This document shows, piece by piece, positions 5,967 through 12,617 of a stretch of DNA of 14,115 nucleotides. A program made the translations under genes and the position numbers. The stretch lies in the NCBI GenBank assembly GCA_017609945.1, contig JAFCCZ010000014.1, positions 1-14,115 of the forward strand, given 5' to 3'. The notes under the pieces were generated by a model that was not told where the DNA came from, searched no databases, and worked only from the letters and a program-made list of their open reading frames with translations. The first letter of the stretch is position 1; every line of letters begins with the position of its first letter. Source of the stretch: Candidatus Iainarchaeum sp. Its GTDB lineage: Archaea; Iainarchaeota; Iainarchaeia; Iainarchaeales; GCA-2688035.

Positions 5967-7580
5967 ATGGAAAAGTGGGAAAAAAGCAAACCAATAGCCT
6001 CAGCCGTGGAGAAAATCGCAAAGGAGTGTGAGGAAGCAGGCTGCACAGCCTGGACCATAACAAAGGTTGTAAAGGAAATTTCAGGGGAAGAAAATGCCTC
6101 TGAAAAAGCCCTTAGGAAAAAGACTCTGGATCTGCTTACAGCCCTTGACCCGCAGGCCGCACAGGTTTACGCAAGCTTTCAAAGAATGATGGTCAGGACC
6201 AGCAGGCAAACCATCGCACACTTTGACAGGGGAAATATAATCAGGTCGCTCTTGAAGGAAACCAATGTTACGCGCGGGGTTGCCGAAAAGATTGGGCATG
6301 AAGTTGAGAATAAGATAAAGGATCTGGAGATAAGTTATATTTCAACCGCCCTCATAAGGGAAATGGTTAATGTAAAGCTTTTGGAGTACGGGCACGAAAA
6401 CATAAGGGGGCAGTACGCAAGGATTGGGATACCGGTTTACGACATCAAAAGAAAGCTGACGCGTTCACCGCAGGAAAGCAAGGGGGTTCTTGGCGAGTAC
6501 AATCTGTTACGCGTCATACCGAGAAAGTTTGGGGAAATGCACCTGCGGTCGGAAATATTCATTGCATGCATTGAAGATTTTTCAACAAAGCCGGTTGCCC
6601 TGCACCACAAATTTGAACCAAAGGAAAGCCTTAATGAAACAATTTTCTCAAACCTCAAAAGAATGGTCATTCTTGAGCGGCTTGTTTCGTGGCCAATAAA
6701 TGCGGAATCCGCGAACATTGCTTTGCTGCCGTTCTGCAAAAAAAGAGGGCTGACAAAATCCACCGAGCTTTTCCTGAAGGCTTTTGAATCCGTGTTTCCG
6801 AAAAAGACCGACGTTGAGCGATACTTGGGAATTGGATTGTTTGTTCCGGACAGGTTCAGCGACGGAATTGAAAGAAACCTTGTTGCAAACAGCGTGGGCT
6901 CCTTCATTAAGGAAACGGAAACACTTAACAGGATTAACACAAGACTGGGCATAGCAACGGACACAAAATACAAGGTGAAGCTTTTGAGCGGGAACAAGGT
7001 TGGACGCATTACCCTGGTCAACTGCTTGGAAAAAGAGCTTGTTTCACTCAACGGAATTGCGGCGGACAACAACCTATGTGGGATGTTTGGTGTAAACCTG
7101 GCCAAGGCGGCCTTGGCGGGGAAAGAGCAGGACTTCTTTAACAAGACAGGCGAAAACCTGAAGGCCCTAAAGGAGCTTGCCCAGCTCAAGAAAAACATCC
7201 TCTCAAAAAGAGATTACCTAAAAAAAGAGGGCATAGACGCAAAGGGAATGCTTGATTGCGTAGGCCTTTACGGGCTAATGGGAAGCGCACAGAAAATAAC
7301 ACAGGGAAGCGAGAAAGATGCAATGCAGTTTGCCGAGAAAACCGTTTCCTTCATATCAAAAGAGCTTGGGGAAGGATTTATTGTGGCTGAACTGCTCAAC
7401 AGACAGGGCATAAAGCGCTTTGAGGCAGAAAACAAAAGGGCGGTAAACCCTTTGGGTGCGCGGGAGTTCCTTTTGAAAAGCGATTCAATCCAGAAAAAGA
7501 TGCAGATTAAGGCGCTGGCCGAAAACAAGAAAGCGGCAAGCAGCCAGCTGGAGCGCGGCATAAAGCTTGTTGAGATGTGA
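5967..7580 (+). CDS. ATP-cone protein resembling NrdD but without a visible glycyl-radical segment
   Basis: A 537-residue protein. Residues about 72-155 form an ATP-cone nucleotide-sensing domain in the style of archaeal anaerobic ribonucleotide reductases (FDRGNIIRSLLKETN at 86-100, ALIREMVNVKLLEYG at 128-142, ARIGIPVYDI at 151-160). Residues 1-71 look like the back half of another ATP-cone (ALRKKTLDLL to YASFQRM). The body follows NrdD-like landmarks by eye: a 'HLRSEIFI..IEDF..KP..LHHKF' block (192-216) where NrdD has its GDIHIHDL block, GMFGVNLAKAAL (372-383) with a following lysine-rich helix, and GMLDCVGLYGLMG (427-439). The chain ends near residue 537 without the C-terminal R-x-x-G-Y-L radical loop or zinc cysteines, and nothing downstream supplies them. 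It is thus probably not an active reductase but a nucleotide-binding paralog. The homology is by eye and moderately sure; the ATP-cone is the firmer part. Confidence 0.65.
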   Translation: MEKWEKSKPIASAVEKIAKECEEAGCTAWTITKVVKEISGEENASEKALRKKTLDLLTALDPQAAQVYASFQRMMVRTSRQTIAHFDRGNIIRSLLKETNVTRGVAEKIGHEVENKIKDLEISYISTALIREMVNVKLLEYGHENIRGQYARIGIPVYDIKRKLTRSPQESKGVLGEYNLLRVIPRKFGEMHLRSEIFIACIEDFSTKPVALHHKFEPKESLNETIFSNLKRMVILERLVSWPINAESANIALLPFCKKRGLTKSTELFLKAFESVFPKKTDVERYLGIGLFVPDRFSDGIERNLVANSVGSFIKETETLNRINTRLGIATDTKYKVKLLSGNKVGRITLVNCLEKELVSLNGIAADNNLCGMFGVNLAKAALAGKEQDFFNKTGENLKALKELAQLKKNILSKRDYLKKEGIDAKGMLDCVGLYGLMGSAQKITQGSEKDAMQFAEKTVSFISKELGEGFIVAELLNRQGIKRFEAENKRAVNPLGAREFLLKSDSIQKKMQIKALAENKKAASSQLERGIKLVEM

Positions 7581-7583
7581 TAA

Positions 7584-8357
7584 TTAGGCTGGAAAATCCT
7601 TCAGGCTTTGTTCCGCGGGAGTTTCCTTCTTATGGATCTCGCTTACAAGATGCGGGGACCTGATCAACTCAAATTTCATCATATACATCCTTGTCTTCAT
7701 GCACTCCAAAAATGGCAGCACAAAAACAAGGGCAAGAAACAGGGAAACGTAAGCGCCCACAAGGTAAAAACTGTCAACCAGCTCGCCGATAAGCGAGGAG
7801 AGGGCAAGTAGAACGCATCCCACAACCAGCAACTTAACAAAATCCTTCGGGTTCTTTCCAATAAATTCAAGGTTGTTCATTACAGCGTGCAACACGTCCT
7901 CTTCATCAACCACAATGGATTGCGGCACAAACATTGTGAAAAGCGAAACCACCAGAACGAGCAGTGATGCAACAAGCAAGTCTGCGCCAAGAACAAGCAG
8001 GACCAGAACAGCAGCGTAAAGCAAAAGCGAGAAAGCCAAGAAGAACACAAAGAGCTTCAGGGTAAACTTTTGAATCATCTCGTGCAGGTAAAGCTGGAGC
8101 TTTACCTTGCTCAAATCCTTTCTCACGGAAAACACGATTATTGACATGAAAAAGGAGTAGAACACAAGGAACAAAAGAAGGGCAGCGATAAAAATTGCAA
8201 TCTGCTGCATATCAACCACATTGTAGTCAAGGAACATTGAGCCCCCTGTAACGAAAACGCTTTCAAAGATCGAGAAAACCGGGACGAAAACAAGCAGAAG
8301 GGCGAAGGCTATGGCTGCCTTAAAATTGCGCTTGTAGTGCAAAAAGGCATTCTTCAC
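7584..8357 (-). CDS. Six-pass integral membrane protein, function unknown
   Basis: A 257-residue hydrophobic protein with a GTG start. Probable membrane spans are near 13-33, 51-76, 99-122, 124-146, 172-192 and 197-217. Between spans four and five is a loop of the form VPQSIVVDEEDVLHAVMNNLEFIGKNP (about 144-170), which resembles the 'acidic residue then A-x-x-x-S/N, then helix' loop of archaeal and bacterial DUF-type membrane proteins near the glycerophosphodiesterase membrane-domain family. No catalytic motif is visible. The ATA/TTA-rich TATATTTAG (about 8382-8374) lies roughly 25 bases upstream, so it may be expressed as a leaderless mRNA independently of the methylthiotransferase gene 60 bases upstream. 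It is convergent with the NrdD-like gene, with a three-base spacer. Confidence 0.75.
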   Translation of the reverse strand: MKNAFLHYKRNFKAAIAFALLLVFVPVFSIFESVFVTGGSMFLDYNVVDMQQIAIFIAALLLFLVFYSFFMSIIVFSVRKDLSKVKLQLYLHEMIQKFTLKLFVFFLAFSLLLYAAVLVLLVLGADLLVASLLVLVVSLFTMFVPQSIVVDEEDVLHAVMNNLEFIGKNPKDFVKLLVVGCVLLALSSLIGELVDSFYLVGAYVSLFLALVFVLPFLECMKTRMYMMKFELIRSPHLVSEIHKKETPAEQSLKDFPA

Positions 8358-8417
8358 CCCAAATCAACCCCCTAAATATAAGGCTGCAATTGTTATTAAA
8401 AATCATCGCCGGGACTT

Positions 8418-9671
8418 TTACATAATTCTTCCCTTTAAATAGGTCTGAAAGGCCTGCTCAACTCTAACATTAACAAACCGGCCAAGCAAATTCTCCTCAA
8501 TTACAACAGGCTTATAGCTTTGGTTTCGGCCAACGAAATTCCCCTTTGAGCCCTCTTCGGAAACAAAAATTTCCTGCTCCAAACCCAAAAAAAGCCTGTT
8601 TCGCTCCAGCGAAACCCGGGATTGGAGTTTTGTGAGAGCGCGGCTTCTTGCCTTTTTGGCGCGGCCGTGAAGCTGGACAGGCATCTGCTCGGCCTCAGTG
8701 TTCGGACGTGCGCCAAACCGCGAGATGTTTGAAATGTCCGGCTTGATTTCCCTGAGAAGCTCTGCAGTCTTGCCAAAATCGGATTCAGTTTCCCCTGGAA
8801 AGCCCACAATCCAGTCCGTTGAAATTGTTGCAAGCGGAAACTCTGCCCTGATTTTTTTACAGAGGGTTTTTGCAACCGCGCTCTTGTAAGGGCGCTTCAT
8901 TGCACCCAAGATTTTGTCGGACCCGCTTTGGATTGGAACGTGAAAAAACCTGTACAGCCGCTGGTCCTCAAACAGGGCAAGGTACTCATCAAAAAAGGAA
9001 GCAAGGTGCCGGGGATTCATCATTCCAAGGCGAACGCGGAACTTTTTGGCGGAAGAGGCAAGAAGCTTTTTCAGAAGCGCGGGAAGAGAGCTCCCTATGT
9101 CAAGGCCATAGCAGCCGGTGTCCTGAGCAGTAATCCAGATTTCCGTGCCCTGGCGCGCGGCCTGCTTGAATTTTTTCAAAAGGACTTTTTCAGAAAAACT
9201 TTTCAGCTGGCCGCGCGCAGCCCTGACAGCACAGTAAGTGCACTCCCCGACACAGCCCTCTGCAACAGGAATAATTGAAACAAGGGGGTTGAAGGGGACC
9301 GGTGAAATTTTTAGTGGGTGTTTTGGCGGGGAAATTCCAATGGCAAAAGCAATTTCTTCAAGGTGAGGTCCGGCCTGGATTGCGAGCGGGACGGTCTTTG
9401 AAAGGGCCTCCGGATTTATCTTTGGCAGACAGCCACAGACCACAAAGCGCGCACTTTGGGATTTTGCGATCTTGGAGAGTTCGCGGGCACGCCTTAGCAT
9501 TTTCAGCTCGGTCTGCTCTTTTACCGCACAAGTGTTGATAAGAATGAATTGCGCTCTGCCAGGGTCGGAAAGGCGCCTGAAGCCGTTTGACTCAAGAAAG
9601 CCCACAAGGCGCTCGCTGTCAGCGCTGTTCATGCTGCAGCCAAAGCCCTCAAGGTAAAAGGTTTTATCCAT
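8418..9671 (-). CDS. Radical-SAM tRNA methylthiotransferase (MiaB/CDKAL1-type, t6A37)
   Basis: A 417-residue protein with the full methylthiotransferase layout. The N-terminal UPF0004 domain carries the cluster-binding cysteines Cys12 (GFGCSMN), Cys48 (NTCAVK) and Cys81 (CGCLPK). The radical-SAM core has CVGECTYC (Cys140, 144, 147). Further core motifs are PIQSGSD (246-252), and TDWIVGFPGETESDF (285-299). A short C-terminal TRAM-like region (about 355-415) binds RNA. In archaea this family converts t6A to ms2t6A at tRNA position 37, using two [4Fe-4S] clusters and SAM. Length is normal for the archaeal/eukaryotic branch. It begins 25 bases after the upstream membrane protein gene and is probably co-transcribed with it. 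Confidence 0.94.
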   Translation of the reverse strand: MDKTFYLEGFGCSMNSADSERLVGFLESNGFRRLSDPGRAQFILINTCAVKEQTELKMLRRARELSKIAKSQSARFVVCGCLPKINPEALSKTVPLAIQAGPHLEEIAFAIGISPPKHPLKISPVPFNPLVSIIPVAEGCVGECTYCAVRAARGQLKSFSEKVLLKKFKQAARQGTEIWITAQDTGCYGLDIGSSLPALLKKLLASSAKKFRVRLGMMNPRHLASFFDEYLALFEDQRLYRFFHVPIQSGSDKILGAMKRPYKSAVAKTLCKKIRAEFPLATISTDWIVGFPGETESDFGKTAELLREIKPDISNISRFGARPNTEAEQMPVQLHGRAKKARSRALTKLQSRVSLERNRLFLGLEQEIFVSEEGSKGNFVGRNQSYKPVVIEENLLGRFVNVRVEQAFQTYLKGRIM

Positions 9672-9696
9672 AAGAAAGAATTGCTTGGAAAGGGTT

Positions 9697-10209
9697 TTAG
9701 AGCTTTATTTTTTCAAGCGCAACGCGTGAAACCCAGCCAAGCAGGCCTGATAGAACAAAGAGATAGTATCCTGAGGCCTTGAAGCGGCCAACGAAAAGCC
9801 GGTTAATTTCCTCAAGGGTGACCGCTCTGCCAGCAAGCTGTGCATAATTTCCAATATACCAAAACAGGGCTATGTAGAACGCTGCCATTGCCAGGGCAAA
9901 GAAAAGAATCGGCAGAAGAATTGAAAAGCCCGGCTTTTTCTCAAAAAAGCTGTTGGCCCAGTCAACCAGGAAAAATATGAAAAAGAATCCCGCCACCGGC
10001 ATTAGCAGGTACATTGGGCTACTTAGTTCAGGCAACGGGAGGAAAATGTTTACTATCGGAAGCTCTGAAACCATTGGCCCAATGGCTTTGTTGGCGCTTG
10101 CGAGCGCAAACAATATGCCGTAGCTTAGAACAAACAAGAAGACTGCAATAACGTACTTGTTTGCGTTAAGCGAACTGGACACCTGGTTCTGCACATCAGA
10201 TTCAGCCAT
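9697..10209 (-). CDS. Four-pass membrane protein, function unknown
   Basis: A 170-residue protein from the ATG at 10209. Membrane segments are near 19-40, 66-84, 96-119 and 147-165; the rest is short loops with a soluble N-terminus rich in Ser/Asn/Gln. I recognise no family motif. The reading frame continues upstream to 10725, but that extension lies antisense inside rfcS and is rejected. The start is supported by the onset of protein-like composition and by an upstream A/T-rich promoter region shared with rfcS. Its start context, eight T followed by ATGGCT, is the same as that of the Lrp gene at 5867. It lies 25 bases before the methylthiotransferase gene. Confidence 0.7.
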   Translation of the reverse strand: MAESDVQNQVSSSLNANKYVIAVFLFVLSYGILFALASANKAIGPMVSELPIVNIFLPLPELSSPMYLLMPVAGFFFIFFLVDWANSFFEKKPGFSILLPILFFALAMAAFYIALFWYIGNYAQLAGRAVTLEEINRLFVGRFKASGYYLFVLSGLLGWVSRVALEKIKL

Positions 10210-10309
10210 AAAAAAAACAGCTCTCTTTCGTTTAACAGATATTGCACTATTATGTTTATAACTGTTTTCTTGCCCTAATTCTCTGCAAGCTATTTTGGGG
10301 GACTGGAGA
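10210..10309. promoter_or_regulatory. Divergent promoter region, membrane protein / rfcS
   Basis: On the plus strand TGTTTATAAC (10253-10262) is a good TATA-like box; initiation about 25 bases later leaves a leader of roughly 20 bases with GGGGG/GGAG purine-rich ribosome-binding sequence just before the rfcS ATG at 10310. On the minus strand the A/T-rich 10235-10260 stretch can serve the membrane protein gene. Confidence 0.45.
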
Positions 10310-11272
10310 ATGGCTATTGAGCTTCCATGGGTTGAAAAGTACAGGCCTGAACTGCTAAAGGACGTAATAGGCCAGGAAAAAATTCTTGAAAGGCTACAGA
10401 GGTACGTGAAAACCAGGAACTGCCCGCACATGCTTTTTTCCGGGCCGGCAGGGGTTGGAAAAACAAGCGCGGCAGTGGCCTTGGCAAAAGAGCTCTTTGG
10501 AAAAGAGTTTGAAAGGAATTTTTTGGAACTGAACGCAAGCGACGAACGCGGAATTGACGTGGTGAGGAAAACCATAAAGAACTTTGCAAGAACCCTTGCA
10601 TTCAACTCTGAATTCAAAATAATCTTTCTGGATGAAAGCGATGCGCTGACAAGCGACGCACAGCAGGCTCTGCGAAGGACCATGGAAAAATACACGAAAA
10701 CCTGCAGGTTTGTGCTGAGCTGCAACTACTCAAGCAGAATAATTGAACCAATTCAAAGCAGGTGCGTTGTCTCAAGGTTTAAGCCGCTGTCAAGCAAGGA
10801 CATGGAGGCAAGGCTTTCCGAAATCGCCAAGCAGGAAAAAATAACGCTTGACAAAAAGGCCATTGACGCAATCATTTACGTTAGCATGGGCGACATGAGA
10901 AAATCAATCAACATTATGCAGGCCGCGTCATCCCTTGAAAAAGACGTAAGCGAGGAAACCGTATTCAACGTGAGCAGCAGGGCAAAGCCCACGGAGATAA
11001 AGGAAATGATTTCGCTTGCGCTGAAAGGGGAATTTATTGAGGCACGGAAAAAGCTTGACACACTAATGTACGATTACGGGATGTCAGGCGAAGGCGTTAT
11101 ACTACAGCTTTACAGGGAAACAATGGAAATGCCTGGAAAAGAGCTGGACGAAAAAACAAAAATCGCGCTCGTTGACGTAATCGGCGAATACAACTTCAGG
11201 CTGGTAGAAGGCGCAAACGAAAGAATTCAGCTAGAGGCACTGCTTGCCCAGTTCATGAAGTTTAAGAAGTGA
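10310..11272 (+). CDS. rfcS: Replication factor C small subunit (clamp loader)
   Basis: A 320-residue AAA+ protein, the normal length for archaeal RfcS. Motifs in order are the N-terminal WVEKYRP (7-13), Walker A GPAGVGKTS (45-53), Walker B IIFLDESD (104-111), sensor 1 SCNYSSRI (137-144), the arginine-finger SRC motif (150-152), sensor 2 GDMRKSIN (194-201), and a C-terminal helical collar domain (about 225-320). With the large subunit it loads the PCNA clamp at primer-template junctions using ATP. The ATG at 10310 is preferred to an in-frame TTG at 10295 because the family starts with 'ELPWVEKYRP' and the bases before it form the ribosome binding site. All catalytic residues appear intact; Walker B reads DESD rather than the commoner DEAD. 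Confidence 0.96.
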   Translation: MAIELPWVEKYRPELLKDVIGQEKILERLQRYVKTRNCPHMLFSGPAGVGKTSAAVALAKELFGKEFERNFLELNASDERGIDVVRKTIKNFARTLAFNSEFKIIFLDESDALTSDAQQALRRTMEKYTKTCRFVLSCNYSSRIIEPIQSRCVVSRFKPLSSKDMEARLSEIAKQEKITLDKKAIDAIIYVSMGDMRKSINIMQAASSLEKDVSEETVFNVSSRAKPTEIKEMISLALKGEFIEARKKLDTLMYDYGMSGEGVILQLYRETMEMPGKELDEKTKIALVDVIGEYNFRLVEGANERIQLEALLAQFMKFKK

Positions 11273-11288
11273 AGAAAACAACTGGTTT

Positions 11289-11306
11289 GGTTAGCAGCTG
11301 TTAACC
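11289..11306. repeat. 18-bp near-perfect palindrome downstream of rfcS
   Basis: GGTTAGCAGCTGTTAACC is symmetric about CAGCTG apart from one mismatched pair. It begins 17 bases after the rfcS stop codon. It could be a terminator hairpin, an operator for a dimeric protein, or part of an endonuclease target site; the sequence alone does not decide. Confidence 0.4.
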
Positions 11307-11324
11307 TCATTATCACCTTCCACA

Positions 11325-11338
11325 GAGAATTTTTTCTC
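11325..11338 (+). terminator. T-run with short dyad after rfcS
   Basis: GAGAA and TTCTC flank a run of six T (11330-11335). T-tracts are the common archaeal terminator, so this is a likely end point for rfcS transcripts. Confidence 0.4.
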
Positions 11339-11447
11339 AGGACTCTGCTTTTCTCGGCTTAAAGCTTTAGCTTCGCCTTGCTCAGCGTAAAGCATTTAAT
11401 GCCTCCAAAAGCAGCAGAGCCGTCCACGAAAAAATTCATCATAAATT

Positions 11448-11456
11448 GGAGGTGAT
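11448..11456 (+). promoter_or_regulatory. Strong Shine-Dalgarno site of the 47-residue ORF
   Basis: GGAGGTGAT is an almost full match to the 16S 3' end complement and sits six bases before the ATG at 11461. It is the strongest ribosome binding site in the window and is the main support for this small gene. A possible TATA-like box is at 11390-11399. Confidence 0.65.
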
Positions 11457-11460
11457 TTGA

Positions 11461-11604
11461 ATGGTTTCGGAAAAATTTTGTTTTTCCGCTCCAACAGCGG
11501 AAGAAATAAATGGAGTAAAGCATATTGCAGAGTTCCTGCCAGATGAGCTGGATGGTCGAGACGTGTGGATTTTCCATAACTTTATGGAGAGCGATTTGGA
11601 ATGA
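11461..11604 (+). CDS. Small hypothetical protein (47 residues) upstream of the homing endonuclease
   Basis: An ORF of 47 residues that starts MVSEKFCFSAPTAEEINGVK and ends NFMESDLE; it is acidic and has no membrane segment. I recognise no family. It is supported by a textbook Shine-Dalgarno sequence six bases upstream. Its stop codon (TGA, 11602-11604) overlaps an ATG of the next frame (ATGA), and lies inside a perfect 10-bp hairpin. It could be an independent small protein, a partner of the endonuclease, or the N-terminal remnant of a gene broken by the insertion that carried the endonuclease. Confidence 0.5.
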   Translation: MVSEKFCFSAPTAEEINGVKHIAEFLPDELDGRDVWIFHNFMESDLE

Positions 11605-11613
11605 ATCGCTCTC
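11587..11613 (+). terminator. Perfect 10-bp stem-loop at the end of the 47-residue ORF
   Basis: GAGAGCGATT (11587-11596) and AATCGCTCTC (11604-11613) pair perfectly around a 7-base loop, followed by CTTTG-type sequence rather than a long T-run. It spans the small ORF stop codon and the ATG at 11601. It may terminate transcription, protect the 3' end or block translation from 11601. Confidence 0.55.
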
Positions 11614-11623
11614 TTTGCACGTT

Positions 11624-11655
11624 CAGTGGAAATTCTCGGGGGGAGGAATTCACTG
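11624..11655 (+). repeat. Second imperfect inverted repeat upstream of the endonuclease
   Basis: CAGTG-ga-AATTC (11624-11635) pairs with GAATT-CACTG (11646-11655), a 10-bp stem with a 2-base bulge around a G-rich loop. AGTGGA (11625-11630) can alternatively pair with TCCACT (11660-11665), so two folds compete. Confidence 0.4.
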
Positions 11656-11680
11656 GAACTCCACTCTCCTTCCAAGCCAG

Positions 11681-11688
11681 TTTTAAAG
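11681..11688 (+). promoter_or_regulatory. TATA-like box of the homing endonuclease gene
   Basis: TTTTAAAG lies about 25 bases before the ATG at 11709, the distance expected for a leaderless archaeal transcript. It is the main argument for the shorter protein start. Confidence 0.45.
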
Positions 11689-11708
11689 GGAAAAACTGTG
11701 ATTCGTAC

Positions 11709-12617
11709 ATGCAGTTTGAAGATTATCAAAAGCTGACAAAGCTACGGGTTGTTGTCTCAGATGAAATTTCCAGTATATTAAAAGAGTACCATTTGGTTGC
11801 TGATGAGAAATCCTGGAACAAAAGCCGATACAGGCTTGGGAGAAGGGCCCTGCCAATTAGATTGCTTCTCAAAAGTCCAGAAGCCACAATGAAAGTTATG
11901 GAAAGCAAACCTCTTTTTCTAACACACGGTGGAGTGCAAGTAAGACTGCCAACAGAAATAGATGAAGGGTTGTCTTATCTCTGTGGATTAATTTGTGGCG
12001 ATGGAAACCTCCACATATCAAAAAAGCGAGATTACCTTGTCTCAGTTCACAATATAGAAAAAGCTCTCCTTGAAGAAACAGTCAGATTGCTGGAAGAAAA
12101 TTTCAATTATTCCGCAAAGATTGAAAAAGGACATTACTGCCTTAAAGTTCTTGTCCAGTCAGAAGTAATCCACTCCTTTCTAAACAAAATACTTGAGATT
12201 GAAAACGGGCGAAAAGAAAACATCAGAATCCCAAGCAAAATAAAAAAAAGCCGCAATCTTGTAAGGGCATTCATCGCTGGTTTCTTTGATGCGGAAGGAA
12301 ACGTAGCACTTCAGAAAAACAAAATGACTTGTCAAATTTCTCTGGCACAAAAACAGAAAGGAATATTAGAAGAAATCAGAATTGAATTGCGAAAAGATGG
12401 CATTCCAACAAAATTTATTAAGTCGAACGGCTGTTGTTGGCAATTATACGGAAATAAAGCAAGCCTCGCGCCATTCTTAGAAAAGATTCCGTTCATTCAC
12501 CCTGAAAAAAGAGAGAAACTTGAAACTGCATTAAGAAACCAAACTATTTGGCAAAATCAGAAAGTCTCTTCTGATGCTGCAAAAAGTCCAACAACTTGCT
12601 TTCCTTTTTGTAGTTAG
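11709..12617 (+). CDS. Free-standing LAGLIDADG homing endonuclease
   Basis: From the ATG at 11709 the protein has 302 residues. Two LAGLIDADG helices are clear: LSYLCGLICGDG (88-99) and VRAFIAGFFDAEG (185-197), with the acidic active-site residues at Asp98 and Glu196. Two motifs in one chain mean a monomeric endonuclease that cuts a long, nearly asymmetric target. About 85 residues precede the first motif and may be a DNA-binding extension. The frame opens at 11601, adding 36 unconserved-looking residues; 11709 is preferred because TTTTAAA (11681-11687) lies about 25 bases upstream, ideal for a leaderless mRNA, whereas 11601 sits in a hairpin. There are no intein splice motifs. The last 24 codons run antisense to the end of nreA, so the C-terminus may be acquired or truncated. 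A-rich codon use differs from its neighbours. Confidence 0.88.
   Translation: MQFEDYQKLTKLRVVVSDEISSILKEYHLVADEKSWNKSRYRLGRRALPIRLLLKSPEATMKVMESKPLFLTHGGVQVRLPTEIDEGLSYLCGLICGDGNLHISKKRDYLVSVHNIEKALLEETVRLLEENFNYSAKIEKGHYCLKVLVQSEVIHSFLNKILEIENGRKENIRIPSKIKKSRNLVRAFIAGFFDAEGNVALQKNKMTCQISLAQKQKGILEEIRIELRKDGIPTKFIKSNGCCWQLYGNKASLAPFLEKIPFIHPEKREKLETALRNQTIWQNQKVSSDAAKSPTTCFPFCS

Noticed and set aside
6437..7198. Long open frame on the minus strand inside the NrdD-like gene
   Set aside because: It is a Ser/Phe/Leu-rich shadow frame without domain motifs or promoter; the plus frame has clear homology.
10210..10725. Upstream extension of the four-pass membrane protein
   Set aside because: It is antisense to the conserved AAA+ core of rfcS and has shadow-frame composition; the ATG at 10209 fits the promoter region.
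11380..11440. C/D-box-like ATGATGA ... CTGA on the minus strand in the rfcS-small ORF gap
   Set aside because: No internal D'/C' boxes and no terminal stem, so it is likely chance.
11601..11708. Longer endonuclease start at 11601 with ATGA overlap to the small ORF
   Set aside because: The ATG is in the loop of a strong hairpin and the 36 added residues look unconserved; a TATA box fits a leaderless start at 11709. Translational coupling is still possible, so this is only a preference.
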